Positions 40,015 to 53,319 of a stretch of DNA of 64,000 nucleotides are shown here, piece by piece. Source of the stretch: Caldilineales bacterium (GTDB lineage Bacteria > Chloroflexota > Anaerolineae > J102); NCBI GenBank assembly GCA_019695115.1, contig JAIBAP010000027.1, positions 1-64,000 on the forward strand, in the 5' to 3' direction. The translations under genes were made by a program, and so were the position numbers. Below the pieces are notes generated by a model that worked only from the letters and a program-made list of their open reading frames with translations, searched no databases and was not told where the DNA came from. Within the stretch, counting starts at the first letter, position 1. Every line of letters begins with the position of its first letter.

Positions 40015-42516
40015 TCAGTTTCGGTCCGCCGGCAGCCATCCCTGCACCGTCGCGCCCCCCTCCGGCCCTGATGTCACCGCCAACTCGCCGCCAAGCGAAG
40101 TGATGCGGTCTTGCATCGAACGCAGACCGAAATGCCCCTCTGCCTCGGCCTGCGCCCGCTCCGCCTCGGTGAAGCCGCTGCCGTCGTCTCTGACCGAGAA
40201 CGTCACCCGCCCATCTTCGCCCTGCACCACGACCCACACCCGGCTGGCCCCTTTGGCGTGGGCCTCGGCGTTGTCGAGCGCCTGCTGGATCACCCGGAAT
40301 AACGCATGGCGGGCCTCCGGCGATAGTCCATCGTCCACATCCGGCGCGATATCGGCTTCCACCACCCACTCTGTGCGCGCCCGAAAGCGGTCCAGCAGAT
40401 TCTGCAGCGGTTCTGCCAGTTCGTTGTCCAGTTGGATCGGCGCCAGCGCCCCACGGATCTGGCGCACGGTTCGCGCCGCCTCCTCGCTATCGGCAATACA
40501 GCGCTGCAACAGCGCCTCGGCTCGTTCGGGCTGGCTGCGAACATCGCGGCGGCTGACCTCCAGAAAGAACGGCAACCGGCCCAGGAATTGTTGGACGGTG
40601 TCGTGCAACTCTTGCGCCAATTTGAAGCGATCACGCTCCTGCGCCTCGGTCATCCGCCGGGGCACCTCGCGCAGGTGCTCGATCTGTTGGGCGGTCAGCA
40701 GGAACAGCGCCGCCTGCTGGCCGATCAGCTCGACGATCTCGAGATCGCGGGCATGGAAGATTTCCTCGTCCACCCGTTTCCCCAATGCCAACAGACCAAG
40801 CCATGTTTCCTGAGTCGCATCGGCGGCGCCTGGCGCCCGCAGTGGCGCCACCGCTTCGAAGCCGCAGGCTTGTAGCGGGCGCAGCCAGGCGGCAACCGGG
40901 CTGGCGTCGAGGCCGATGACGGCAGGATGCACCAGAAGCTCATCGGCTGGCGGCGACAACACCTCTGGCAGGCCGTCTTTGGGCAAGCCAGCTTCGGCGG
41001 CCAGGTGCAGTGGCGTCGCGCCTGGCTGCCGCAGCCAGAGACCAACCTGATCCAGTTGCAGCGTCGAGGCCAGGGTCGCCACGATGTCATCGGGCAGGGT
41101 GGCCAGGTCGAGACGGTGGATCATCTCCTGCCCGAATTGCCGCACGGCGCCATAACTGCTGCTCTCCCATCGAAACAGCCGGCCGAACCAGCGCGGGAGA
41201 AAGACTCCGGCCGTGCTGGCGGCGAATACGACCGCCAGGATCGGCACGAACGGCGGCACAGAGGACGAAAGCGCCAGACCCGGCGCAACTGCCCCGACTC
41301 CACCCGTCGGCGCGGTTTGGCGCACCAGCCAATCGCCGATGCTGGCCAGCAGCGCACTGACCGATAGCAACAATATCAACACGAATACTGGGTGCGTACC
41401 TCTGAACGCCTGATAGCGCAGGATGACGAAGGCAAACGCCAACGGAATGGCGAGATAGAGATAGCGCAGATCCAGTCCGCCGCAGCAATAGGTCGAGCCT
41501 GGGAGAGTCAACCCAGCCCGAAAGCTGATAGCAATCATTGGTAAGGCAATAGCAAAACCCACCAGAATGCCAAAGATATGCTTCCGCACACGCGGCGGGG
41601 TGTGGTTTTGAATTAGTACCCGCGCCAAACGTAACAAAACATAGGCAAAAGCAATGATCCCACCGATCAGAGCCATTGCGTAGGCCACCTTGTCCAATCG
41701 ACCAGAAAAGGGTGTCCAACCCACCAGCCACAATGAGATTCGGGATCCCCACCACATGAGCGACGACAACAATGCCAGCGCATAACCTATCTGGAGGGGA
41801 ATGCGATGCAAGGTTACCCGGCTGCGCTCCGGGTCGGGCGTTGTGAGCATGATTGTCGCGTGAATGGCTAATGGACAGAGGAACCCGGCACTCAGTCCTA
41901 GCATTTTCGGGAACCACAAGAAATGACTGAAATGGGTAGTGTCCGCAAATAGACTGTGCCGCCAACTCATAATCATGGTTGCTGCCAATGAGCCAATGAG
42001 GGCATAAGCACGGTTAAGTGGCTCAGTGGGGCGTAGGCGGTAGATCATCAATGCCAATAGCCAGAAGCTAAACCCGATGATCAGATCAGGCAGCTTTATC
42101 TCGAAGAAATGCCGCGCCGTGAAGATGAGGATGGGCACACTCGCCTGGACGCGCATGCCGCGTCGATCAGCTATGATCTCGACTGAAGGTTTCGCGTCGG
42201 CGAGGGCCGTCTGGTAGATGCGCTCCTGATCGAGCAGATCGCCCTGCCCATTGACAGTGATCAACGTATCGCGCTGCGTTAAGCCACCGTTATTAACTCC
42301 CGACCACCATGGCGGAGTCGCTTCATCAATCTGCCACGTATTGACTCCTAGGTTGTGCATTAGCATATAGCCCCCAAAAGGCCGGCCGATGTCGTGCCAC
42401 AAGTTCACCGCGCCGGCGATGTCGGCCCAGAGGGTCAGCGCCAGCAGCGCCGGCAGCCAATAGCGGCGCCACAACGCCTTCAAGCGGGCGAAACCGGTCA
42501 TTGGGACGGCATTCAC
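40015..42516 (-). CDS. Sensor histidine kinase, NarL/DegS type, with membrane sensor and GAF domain
   Basis: An 833-residue protein. N-terminal membrane anchor, an extracytoplasmic PDZ-like segment (INGQGDLLDQERIYQ region), then about seven more membrane helices (about 135-440), a GAF-like domain (about 465-620), HisKA_3 with phospho-accepting His638 (KLAQELHDTVQQFLG), and HATPase_c (RVIQQALDNAEAHAKG; VRDDGSGF; GLRSMQDRI). It overlaps the response regulator gene by 4 nt, so they form a two-component pair. The signal is unknown. Confidence 0.9.
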   Translation of the reverse strand: MNAVPMTGFARLKALWRRYWLPALLALTLWADIAGAVNLWHDIGRPFGGYMLMHNLGVNTWQIDEATPPWWSGVNNGGLTQRDTLITVNGQGDLLDQERIYQTALADAKPSVEIIADRRGMRVQASVPILIFTARHFFEIKLPDLIIGFSFWLLALMIYRLRPTEPLNRAYALIGSLAATMIMSWRHSLFADTTHFSHFLWFPKMLGLSAGFLCPLAIHATIMLTTPDPERSRVTLHRIPLQIGYALALLSSLMWWGSRISLWLVGWTPFSGRLDKVAYAMALIGGIIAFAYVLLRLARVLIQNHTPPRVRKHIFGILVGFAIALPMIAISFRAGLTLPGSTYCCGGLDLRYLYLAIPLAFAFVILRYQAFRGTHPVFVLILLLSVSALLASIGDWLVRQTAPTGGVGAVAPGLALSSSVPPFVPILAVVFAASTAGVFLPRWFGRLFRWESSSYGAVRQFGQEMIHRLDLATLPDDIVATLASTLQLDQVGLWLRQPGATPLHLAAEAGLPKDGLPEVLSPPADELLVHPAVIGLDASPVAAWLRPLQACGFEAVAPLRAPGAADATQETWLGLLALGKRVDEEIFHARDLEIVELIGQQAALFLLTAQQIEHLREVPRRMTEAQERDRFKLAQELHDTVQQFLGRLPFFLEVSRRDVRSQPERAEALLQRCIADSEEAARTVRQIRGALAPIQLDNELAEPLQNLLDRFRARTEWVVEADIAPDVDDGLSPEARHALFRVIQQALDNAEAHAKGASRVWVVVQGEDGRVTFSVRDDGSGFTEAERAQAEAEGHFGLRSMQDRITSLGGELAVTSGPEGGATVQGWLPADRN

Positions 42517-43280
42517 GCCCTCTGACCTCGCAGATCGCAGATCATAAGCGCTTTGGCCAGCAGCACCGCCCGGCGCAGGTGGCGGGGCGCATCACTCAGT
42601 CCCAACTTGTTGTAGATACGACTGATATAGTTCTCTACGGTCTTCAGCTCAAGGACGAGCGATTGGGCGATGCCTTCGTTGCTGTGCGCTGCCGCCAGCC
42701 GCCTTGCCACTTCGTGTTCGCGCTGGGTAAGCTCGTGTAGCAGGGCGATGACCGTCTCGACATAGTGCAACTCTTCCGGCGTCAGATGGCGGAGAATCTG
42801 CTCGGCCAAGGCATGGGTGTTCGTCACCTCGTCATCGATGATCACTCCGCCGGCCATGACGGCGTGTAAAGCCTCCAACAACGCCGCCGGCCGGCAACCC
42901 TTGAGCTTGTAGGCGACGCCCCGGCAGCCGTCCCCGATCATCTCCCGGATTTCGCCGCCGCGATCCTCATAAGCCGAAAAGAGCACGACGCCAAAAGCCG
43001 GATCTGCCGCCTTGATCTGTCTGACCAACCGGATGCCCTGGCTGTGATTCAGTTGGACTTTGTGGCCGGAGGCGGCGGGGATGGCGATATCGATGACGGC
43101 CGCAGCGAAAGGTGGAGCGGCTGTGCCTGCCGCGGCGAACATCTGCCAGGCAGTGGCGGCGTCGCCGGCTTCGCGGGCGGCAAAGCCCTCTTGTTCAAGA
43201 TAGAGACGCACGCCTTCACGGTTGAAGGCGTCGTCATCGACCAGGAGAATGGTGGGGGGAGAGGAGGGGGAAGGACTCAT
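42513..43280 (-). CDS. NarL/FixJ-family response regulator
   Basis: A 255-residue protein. The receiver domain has the acidic pocket DDD (15-17) and phospho-acceptor Asp64 (VIDIAIP), with a longer than usual beta3-alpha3 loop (AASGHKVQLNHSQG). The C-terminal LuxR-type HTH is LTQREHEVARRLAAAHSNEG, TVENYISRIYNKLGL. It is upstream of and coupled to the kinase gene. Targets unknown; may include the small-protein run downstream. Confidence 0.9.
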   Translation of the reverse strand: MSPSPSSPPTILLVDDDAFNREGVRLYLEQEGFAAREAGDAATAWQMFAAAGTAAPPFAAAVIDIAIPAASGHKVQLNHSQGIRLVRQIKAADPAFGVVLFSAYEDRGGEIREMIGDGCRGVAYKLKGCRPAALLEALHAVMAGGVIIDDEVTNTHALAEQILRHLTPEELHYVETVIALLHELTQREHEVARRLAAAHSNEGIAQSLVLELKTVENYISRIYNKLGLSDAPRHLRRAVLLAKALMICDLRGQRA

Positions 43281-43304
43281 CGTTCGTGGAAGTCAGTGAG
43301 GAAA

Positions 43305-43376
43305 GGTGCGACGCACTTTGCAAGTGCGTCGCACCCGAACGAAAACGCCCGCGCATCAACACGGATGGCGCGGGCG
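43305..43376. repeat. Dispersed GTGCGACGCACTT palindrome, copy 3, plus GC hairpin
   Basis: GGTGCGACGCACTT / AAGTGCGTCGCACC around TGC (43305-43335), then CGCCCGCGC / GCGCGGGCG (43346-43376). No gene lies between 43281 and 43585. Confidence 0.85.
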
Positions 43377-43550
43377 AGAGGGTTGGCGTGTGTCGTTGTC
43401 TTCGTCTGGCTTCCGATTGGCGAGAGGAAGGACAGCGAAGGGCGCCGGCGGCGGGAGAGCGAGGCCGCCGACGGCAAACGCGGGGGAATCTATCACACGC
43501 TGGTAGGAACGCCAAATTCGATCAGGACAATCCACATCGCTGGTCCAAAC

Positions 43551-43579
43551 TTGACATATCTTCGCCTTTAAGCGACAAT
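43551..43579 (+). promoter_or_regulatory. TA promoter (leaderless type), outside the integron
   Basis: TTGACA (43551-43556), 17 nt, GACAAT (43574-43579), 6 nt, ATG 43586. Same geometry as the cassette promoters. Confidence 0.72.
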
Positions 43580-43585
43580 ACGGAC

Positions 43586-43921
43586 ATGGAACCGTCCGAA
43601 CGCGAACTGCGCATCCTTATTCTGCGCGACGGCAGATCACCCTTCAAGGACTGGATGCGGTCGCTGCGTGATAGACCAACGCAAGCCCGCATCCAAAATC
43701 GTATCGACCGGTTGCGGCTGGGGGCCTTTGGTGATTCGCGAGGCGTAGGTGGCGGCGTATTCGAGTTGCGCATTCATTTTGGACCAGGTTATCGCGTCTA
43801 TTTTGCCGTGCACGGCGCGCAAGTAATCCTTTTGCTGTGTGGTGGTGATAAGAGCACGCAAGTGCGTGACATCGCTGCTGCCCAGCGTTACTGGCAGGAG
43901 TTTTTGGCCGATGAGAACTGA
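43586..43921 (+). CDS. RelE/ParE-family toxin (addiction module killer type)
   Basis: A 111-residue protein with VGGGVFELRIHFGPGYRVYF and LLCGGDKSTQVRDI, clearly related to the integron cassette toxin at 29420-29710. It overlaps its antidote by 11 nt. Located between the two-component system and the dihydroorotate-dehydrogenase-like gene, with no attC nearby. Confidence 0.88.
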   Translation: MEPSERELRILILRDGRSPFKDWMRSLRDRPTQARIQNRIDRLRLGAFGDSRGVGGGVFELRIHFGPGYRVYFAVHGAQVILLLCGGDKSTQVRDIAAAQRYWQEFLADEN

Positions 43922-44207
43922 AAGTTACGACGAATTCCTACAAGAACAACTCCGTGATCCTGAGTTGGCCGCCGAGTACCTCACGGTCGCTGCCGAAGAA
44001 GGTTCAGCCGAGTTGTTTCTGATTGCCCTGCGCAACGTGACCGAAGCGCAAGGCGGCATCGCTGAGATTGCCGCGGCGACGCATCTGAACCGCCAGACGA
44101 TGTACCGGACGCTGTCGAGCGAAGGCAACCCCACCCTTTCGACCCTACTGTCGATTTTGCGCGCCGTCGGCCTGAATCTGTCATTCAAGCCGGCGACTTC
44201 AACTTAA
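43911..44207 (+). CDS. COG3636-type addiction module antidote
   Basis: A 98-residue protein with the HTH pattern GGIAEIAAATHLNRQTMYRT, then NPTLSTLLSILRAVGL. Same family as the cassette antidote at 29720-30034. Start ATG 43911 overlaps the toxin. Confidence 0.88.
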   Translation: MRTESYDEFLQEQLRDPELAAEYLTVAAEEGSAELFLIALRNVTEAQGGIAEIAAATHLNRQTMYRTLSSEGNPTLSTLLSILRAVGLNLSFKPATST

Positions 44208-44209
44208 GC

Positions 44210-44242
44210 AGCGGTCGGAGCGCTGCGAGCGCTCCGACCGCT
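44210..44242. terminator. 33-nt perfect palindrome (second copy)
   Basis: Identical to 5423-5455: arms AGCGGTCGGAGCGCT and AGCGCTCCGACCGCT around GCG. It lies 2 nt after the antidote stop and just before the convergent dehydrogenase stop, so it may terminate both transcripts. Confidence 0.65.
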
Positions 44243-44255
44243 ATCTTCCTTCTTC

Positions 44256-45272
<1,017 letters not shown>

Positions 45273-45293
45273 CGTTGACCTCCTTTTGGGAAC

Positions 45294-45343
45294 GTGAAAC
45301 GTGAGGCGTGAAACGTGAAGTCAGTTCACGCCTCACGTTTCAC
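45294..45343. repeat. 19-bp perfect inverted repeat between nifJ and the DHOD-like gene
   Basis: GTGAAACGTGAGGCGTGAA (45294-45312) and TTCACGCCTCACGTTTCAC (45325-45343). Built from the dispersed TCACGCCTCACGTTTCACG motif. Could act as a terminator or processing hairpin between the genes. Confidence 0.75.
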
Positions 45344-45353
45344 TCGTCACGCA

Positions 45354-49058
<3,705 letters not shown>

Positions 49059-49320
49059 TTGCTATCTCCTTACGATATGCGACAATAACCACAATCCCCA
49101 TTGTAGGTCTGTCTTCCGGCCTGCGCCCTGATCTAGGTCATGTTTACGGGGCAATTTTGTTTGCTCAAGACCTAGCAGCGACTGGCTTACCGACTTTAAC
49201 CCCGACCTGGCCTATCCTCTGGGGAGCAGATAAGTAGACAAGGAAACAAGTAGACAAGGTTGAGCAGTCAACGACCGAGCCGCCAATCGTCACGCATCAC
49301 GCATCACTCCTCACTCACCC
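49059..49320. other. Divergent intergenic region upstream of nifJ and the MoxR gene
   Basis: Contains the nifJ ribosome site, a direct repeat AAGTAGACAAGG (about 49230 and 49249), and TCACGCATCACGCATCACTC just before the MoxR start. No gene is seen. Confidence 0.6.
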
Positions 49321-50271
49321 ATGTTCAATTCTACCTCCGCCGTCGCCAAGGCCCTCACCGCCCAAAACTATATCCCCTCCGAAAGCATCTGCACCGTGCT
49401 GTACCTGGCCGAGCACCTGTGCAAACCCGTGCTGGCCGAAGGCCCGGCCGGCGTGGGCAAGACCGAGCTGGCCAAGGTCTGGGCCACGGCTTCCGGCAGC
49501 CGGCTCATCCGCCTGCAATGCTACGAGGGCCTGGACGAGACCAAGGCCCTCTACGAGTGGGAGTACGCCAAGCAGATGCTCTACACCCAGCTTCTGCGCG
49601 ACAAGCTGGGCGACCTCATGGCCGACGCCCGCAGCCTGCGCGAGGCCGCCGACCGCATCGGCGCCGAGGAGGAGGTCTTCTTCTCCGAACGTTTCCTGCT
49701 CCCCCGGCCGCTGCTGGCGGCGCTGACCTCGGACGAGCCGGTGGTGCTGCTGATCGACGAGATCGACCGCGCCGACGCCGAGTTCGAGGCCTTCCTGCTC
49801 GAAGTCCTGAGCGATTTCCAGATCTCGGTGCCGGAGTTGGGCACCATCCGGGCCAAACACCAGCCGATGGTCGTCCTCACCTCCAACAACACCCGCGAGT
49901 TGTCCGAAGCGCTCAAGCGCCGCTGTCTCTACCTCTTCCTCGACTACCCCACGCCCGAAGCCGAGCTGCGCATCGTCCGCCTGAAGGTGCCCGGCCTGGC
50001 GCCTGAACTGGCCCGGCAGGCGGTGGATCTGGTGCAACAGTTGCGGCGGATGGACCTGAAGAAACACCCCTCGATCTCCGAGACCCTGGACTGGGCGCGG
50101 GCGCTGCTCATGCTCAACGCCGCGGAACTGGACGACCAGACCCTGGAATCCACCATCACCGTCCTCCTCAAACACGAAACCGACATCACCCGCGCCCGCC
50201 GCCAGATCCAGCGCCGCGGCAGCAGCCCTGGCCCCGGCCCCATGCAAATGCCCCCCTCGCGACGGAATTGA
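49321..50271 (+). CDS. MoxR-type AAA+ ATPase (CoxD-like)
   Basis: A 316-residue protein. Walker A AEGPAGVGKTELAK (Lys47), Walker B LLIDEIDRAD, sensor VLTSNNTRELSEALKRRC, arginine and sensor-2 region TLDWARALL. Together with the downstream VWA protein it forms the MoxR/VWA chaperone pair used to activate metal enzymes or assemble complexes (for example CoxD/CoxE). The target is not in the window. The C-terminal tail is Pro/Arg-rich. Confidence 0.9.
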   Translation: MFNSTSAVAKALTAQNYIPSESICTVLYLAEHLCKPVLAEGPAGVGKTELAKVWATASGSRLIRLQCYEGLDETKALYEWEYAKQMLYTQLLRDKLGDLMADARSLREAADRIGAEEEVFFSERFLLPRPLLAALTSDEPVVLLIDEIDRADAEFEAFLLEVLSDFQISVPELGTIRAKHQPMVVLTSNNTRELSEALKRRCLYLFLDYPTPEAELRIVRLKVPGLAPELARQAVDLVQQLRRMDLKKHPSISETLDWARALLMLNAAELDDQTLESTITVLLKHETDITRARRQIQRRGSSPGPGPMQMPPSRRN

Positions 50272-50297
50272 TCTTGCGCCGCTACACGAAGTAGAAT
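50268..50297 (+). promoter_or_regulatory. Promoter of the antitoxin-toxin pair
   Basis: TTGATC (50268-50273), 18 nt, TAGAAT (50292-50297). The -35 overlaps the MoxR stop. Ribosome site GAGGT at 50315-50319 before ATG 50328. Confidence 0.55.
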
Positions 50298-50327
50298 GGG
50301 GTCACTCACAAGATGAGGTAACGATTG

Positions 50328-50606
50328 ATGGCTCCGACAATTACCGTGGGTCTCGATGAATTGGAACTGGTTGTCCGGCGTGCGTTGAGGAAGGAACTGG
50401 CGCAGTTTGTGACCCAGAGGCGCACCTCCATTCTTCACGACTGGGATCAGGAAGGGCCAGAGGATGATGTGGCAGATGAGGCCCTGGCCGCAGAGGCTTT
50501 GGCCATTCTGGAGCGATACCGGAAGGATCGCACGGGCTGGCAGAAGTGGGAAGACTTCGAGGCCGAACTTGACGCAGCCGAGGCGGCAGGTGAGCTACCA
50601 AATTGA
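50328..50606 (+). CDS. Putative antitoxin
   Basis: A 92-residue acidic protein (ITVGLDELELVVRRALRKEL, ALAILERYRKDRTGW) typical of small acidic antitoxins next to RelE toxins, though the family is not named with certainty. It overlaps the toxin by 17 nt. Confidence 0.7.
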   Translation: MAPTITVGLDELELVVRRALRKELAQFVTQRRTSILHDWDQEGPEDDVADEALAAEALAILERYRKDRTGWQKWEDFEAELDAAEAAGELPN

Positions 50607-50871
50607 AGTGCCGGCGTCGGTCAAGAAGGATATTCGGTCGCTTCCAGGCTATGTGCGCGCAGAGGCGAGGGTCTTGATTCGAGAACTTGCATTAGATCCG
50701 AGACCGGCTCGAAGCAAAGAATTGCGCGGCAAACCGAATATCTATCGCATCTGGTTGGCCGGTAGGTGGAGGATTGCCTATCACATCGACGACGAAGCGC
50801 GAGTCATCGTTGTCTTGCGGGTGGAGAGAAAGGAATCGATCTACTACGAAGGTCTGGAGTTCATGGGTTAG
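50590..50871 (+). CDS. RelE-family toxin
   Basis: A 93-residue protein starting at GTG: VSYQIEVPASVKKDIRSLPG, IYRIWLAGRWRIAYHIDDEA, VLRVERKESIYYEG. Classic RelE/ParE fold with the Arg-rich strand. The pair is inserted between the MoxR and VWA genes, which normally are adjacent. Confidence 0.87.
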   Translation: MSYQIEVPASVKKDIRSLPGYVRAEARVLIRELALDPRPARSKELRGKPNIYRIWLAGRWRIAYHIDDEARVIVVLRVERKESIYYEGLEFMG

Positions 50872-50906
50872 CCAAAACAACCTGCCCTTTTTATCACCGG
50901 CGATCA

Positions 50907-50945
50907 CGTTTCACGCCTCACGCCTCACTTCTCACGCCTCACGCC
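50907..50945. repeat. TCACGCCTCACG repeat before the VWA gene
   Basis: CACGTTTCACGCCTCACGCC continues as TCACTTCTCACGCCTCACGC directly before ATG 50949. Same family as 21350-21383 and 45294-45343. Confidence 0.75.
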
Positions 50946-50948
50946 CCC

Positions 50949-52325
50949 ATGGAACAACGCCTGATCGACTTCATCACCGGCCTGCGCGCCGGCGGCGTCC
51001 GCATCTCGCTGGCCGAAAGCGCCGACGCCTGGCGGGCTATCGAACTGCTGGGCGTGCAGGACCGTGAGCACTTCCGCCAGGCGCTGGCGGCCACCCTGGT
51101 CAAAGACCCCGCCGATCTGCCGGTTTTCGAGCGCCTCTTCCCCGTTTATTTTGGCGGCGATGGCCCGCCCAGCCAGGACCTGACCCAGGAGATGGGTGGG
51201 GACGAGCAGGACATGCTGCGCCAGGCGCTGCAAAACCTGCGCGACCGCCTGAGCGACATGCTGGAGCGGCTGCTGCGCGGGGATCGCCTGCGCCCGGACG
51301 AACTGCGCCAGGCCGGGGAGCAGGCCGGCCTGGAGAACGCCAGCCATCCCTACCAGCAAAGATGGTTCACGCGGCGGATGTTGCAGGAGATGGGCTTCGA
51401 CAAGCTGATCCAGGACATCGAACGCTTGCTGGCGGAACTGGCGCAGCAGGGCATGGACCCGGTCGAGGCGCAACTGCTGGCCCAGGGCATCTCCGAAAAC
51501 CTGGAAGCCTGGCGCGAGCAGATCGCCAACTATGTGGGCGCGCAGATCGCCCGCAACCAGGCCAACCAGCAGGAACCCCGGCCGAACATGGACGACCTGA
51601 TGGAGCGGCCGTTCCGCAGCCTGTCGGAAGCCGAGGCCGAGGCCCTGCGCCAGCAAGTGCGGCGTCTGGCCGCCCACCTGCGGGCGCGGGCGGCGCTGCG
51701 GCGCAAACGCGGCAAGAAAGGGACGCTGGATGTCAAGGGCACCCTGCGCGCCAACCTGCGCTACGGCAGCGTGCCGATCGAGATGCACTGGAAGAAGCGG
51801 CATCTGAAACCCAAGCTCTGCCTGATCTGCGATGTGTCCACCTCGATGCGCCCGGTGGTCGAGTTCATGCTGCGGCTGATCTACGAATTGCAGGACCAGG
51901 TGGCCCAGGCCCGCTCCTTTGCCTTCATTGGCGACATGCACGACATCTCCGCCGACTTCGACGAAAACCGGCCGGATGTGGCCGTGCGCCTGGTGTTGGA
52001 ACGCCTCCAGCCCGGCTACTACAACACCAACCTGGGCCGCAGTCTCGACACCTTCAGCCAGGAGCACCTGAGCGCCGTCGATGGCCGCACCACCCTCATC
52101 TTCGTCGGCGACGGCCGCAACAACTACAACAACCCTCGCACCGACCTGGTGCAGATGCTCCAGCGCCGCGCCCGCCACACCCTCTGGCTGACGCCGGAGC
52201 CGGAGCCGATGTGGGGCACGGGCGATAGCGACATGCTGGCCTATCTGCCGTACCTGGATCACGTCGCCCATGTCCAGAATCTGGCCGATTTGGTGCGGGC
52301 GGTGGATGGCATTCTGACGCGGTAA
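50949..52325 (+). CDS. VWA-domain protein (CoxE-like)
   Basis: A 458-residue protein. The N-terminal helical half (to about 280) is CoxE-like; the C-terminal VWA domain carries the metal-ion adhesion site DVSTSM (Asp295, Ser297, Ser299), then NLGRSLDTF and FVGDGRNNYNNPRTD. It acts with the MoxR ATPase as a metal-dependent adaptor. Confidence 0.88.
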   Translation: MEQRLIDFITGLRAGGVRISLAESADAWRAIELLGVQDREHFRQALAATLVKDPADLPVFERLFPVYFGGDGPPSQDLTQEMGGDEQDMLRQALQNLRDRLSDMLERLLRGDRLRPDELRQAGEQAGLENASHPYQQRWFTRRMLQEMGFDKLIQDIERLLAELAQQGMDPVEAQLLAQGISENLEAWREQIANYVGAQIARNQANQQEPRPNMDDLMERPFRSLSEAEAEALRQQVRRLAAHLRARAALRRKRGKKGTLDVKGTLRANLRYGSVPIEMHWKKRHLKPKLCLICDVSTSMRPVVEFMLRLIYELQDQVAQARSFAFIGDMHDISADFDENRPDVAVRLVLERLQPGYYNTNLGRSLDTFSQEHLSAVDGRTTLIFVGDGRNNYNNPRTDLVQMLQRRARHTLWLTPEPEPMWGTGDSDMLAYLPYLDHVAHVQNLADLVRAVDGILTR

Positions 52326-52493
52326 GGGCGGGGCGCGGCCACGATGCGAATGGGGCTAATCCCTTCTCATAGTGGACTACTTCTGAATGCCAGATGCCAT
52401 ACAGCGGCATGTGGCCGAGCTAGAAACCTCCCTTATTGTGTCACCCTGAGCGGGTCGATCCGATATTCTGTCACTTCGATCAGCCAGCGAAGA

Positions 52494-52521
52494 GCCTGCC
52501 CTGAGCGAAGTCGAAGGGGTC
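52494..52521. repeat. CCTGAGCGAAGTCGAAGG dispersed element
   Basis: GAGCCTGCCCTGAGCGAAGT CGAAGGGG, the same family as the elements inside intI and nifJ. It lies in the gene-free stretch 52326-52567, in which nothing else was seen. Confidence 0.8.
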
Positions 52522-52567
52522 TCCAAGTCGGAAGTTTCTAAGCAATCGGGTTGCGATAGACGATGTC

Positions 52568-52721
52568 TCAGCCAGTATTCGAGTTGGCGAGCGCCCTCAG
52601 AAATTCCCCAAAGGCAGCCAACTCACTGCGCACCTGTGGCCAGAGCGTCGAGAGACCAACGACCAGATTGATCGATCTCGAGTTCGATGCGCCGCGCAAG
52701 GAGTTGAAAGTGGGCGGTCAT
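52568..52721 (-). pseudogene. Broken HepT-like partner of the nucleotidyltransferase
   Basis: Starts ATGA-coupled to the upstream gene: MTAHFQLLARRIELEIDQ, stop after 32 codons. A second frame continues LVVGLSTLWPQVRSELAAFG. The two halves together read like the start of a HepT/HEPN-type toxin, but the frame is shifted and the gene is only about 50 codons instead of about 140. So the toxin partner seems lost. Confidence 0.65.
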
Positions 52722-53068
52722 AAGGCCACTCCCTGCATGGCGATTTCGGCGCGCAACGGTTCCATCGCTGATTCGAGGGCGACGAGATCGATCTCGAACG
52801 AAGGTCCCAGCCTATCCAGCGCCGCCCAGGCGCGCCAGAAGGCCGCAGGGGGGATGCCTTCGACCGCTAGGTCGATATCGGAGTGCAAGCCAAACCAGGC
52901 GCCGTGCGCCAAAGAACCGAAGGCAATTACCTGCGTGGCGCCAAAACGCTCTTTCAAGACGCGTGCAACCTGGCGGCGCTGCTCACGCTCCCGCTGCTGC
53001 GCCAAGTCTCGCGCTTGCGCCGAACGCCGGTATATCGTCATGGCTTCTGGTGTGATAGCTGTCTTCAT
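52718..53068 (-). CDS. MNT-type nucleotidyltransferase (MntA-like antitoxin)
   Basis: A 116-residue minimal nucleotidyltransferase. VIAFGSLAHGAWFGLHSDID holds GS (51-52) and the metal-binding DxD (Asp64, Asp66). In MntA-HepT pairs this protein AMPylates and silences the HEPN toxin. Here the partner is broken. ATG 53068 lies 6 nt after a -10 box. Confidence 0.85.
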   Translation of the reverse strand: MKTAITPEAMTIYRRSAQARDLAQQREREQRRQVARVLKERFGATQVIAFGSLAHGAWFGLHSDIDLAVEGIPPAAFWRAWAALDRLGPSFEIDLVALESAMEPLRAEIAMQGVAL

Positions 53069-53074
53069 ACTTGA

Positions 53075-53103
53075 ATTGTAGTGCGGCTCCAGCATCTTAA
53101 CAA
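53075..53103 (-). promoter_or_regulatory. Promoter of the nucleotidyltransferase gene (leaderless type)
   Basis: On the minus strand: TTGTTA, 17 nt, TACAAT, 6 nt, ATG 53068. Same spacing as the integron TA promoters. Confidence 0.72.
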
Positions 53104-53319
53104 ACAGCTTGGCTGACAACGTATAGACTATCGCAGCGCCAAAGCTGCCGATGGCATCAAGATAAGGTTGAAGAGATTGGCAGAAGTTCGACGCAAAACG
53201 GGGGGTGATTTGGAGCGCGGAATAGCGGATGTGATAATTGTATTCTTCTCGTTATACTCTTTCTTTCGCCCACAGACTGGCTGCCTAAAGTCGGGATCTC
53301 GCCTCCAGAGAGAACGATT

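Noticed and set aside
39977-40813. 278-codon plus-strand frame
   Set aside because: Antisense to the histidine kinase catalytic domains.
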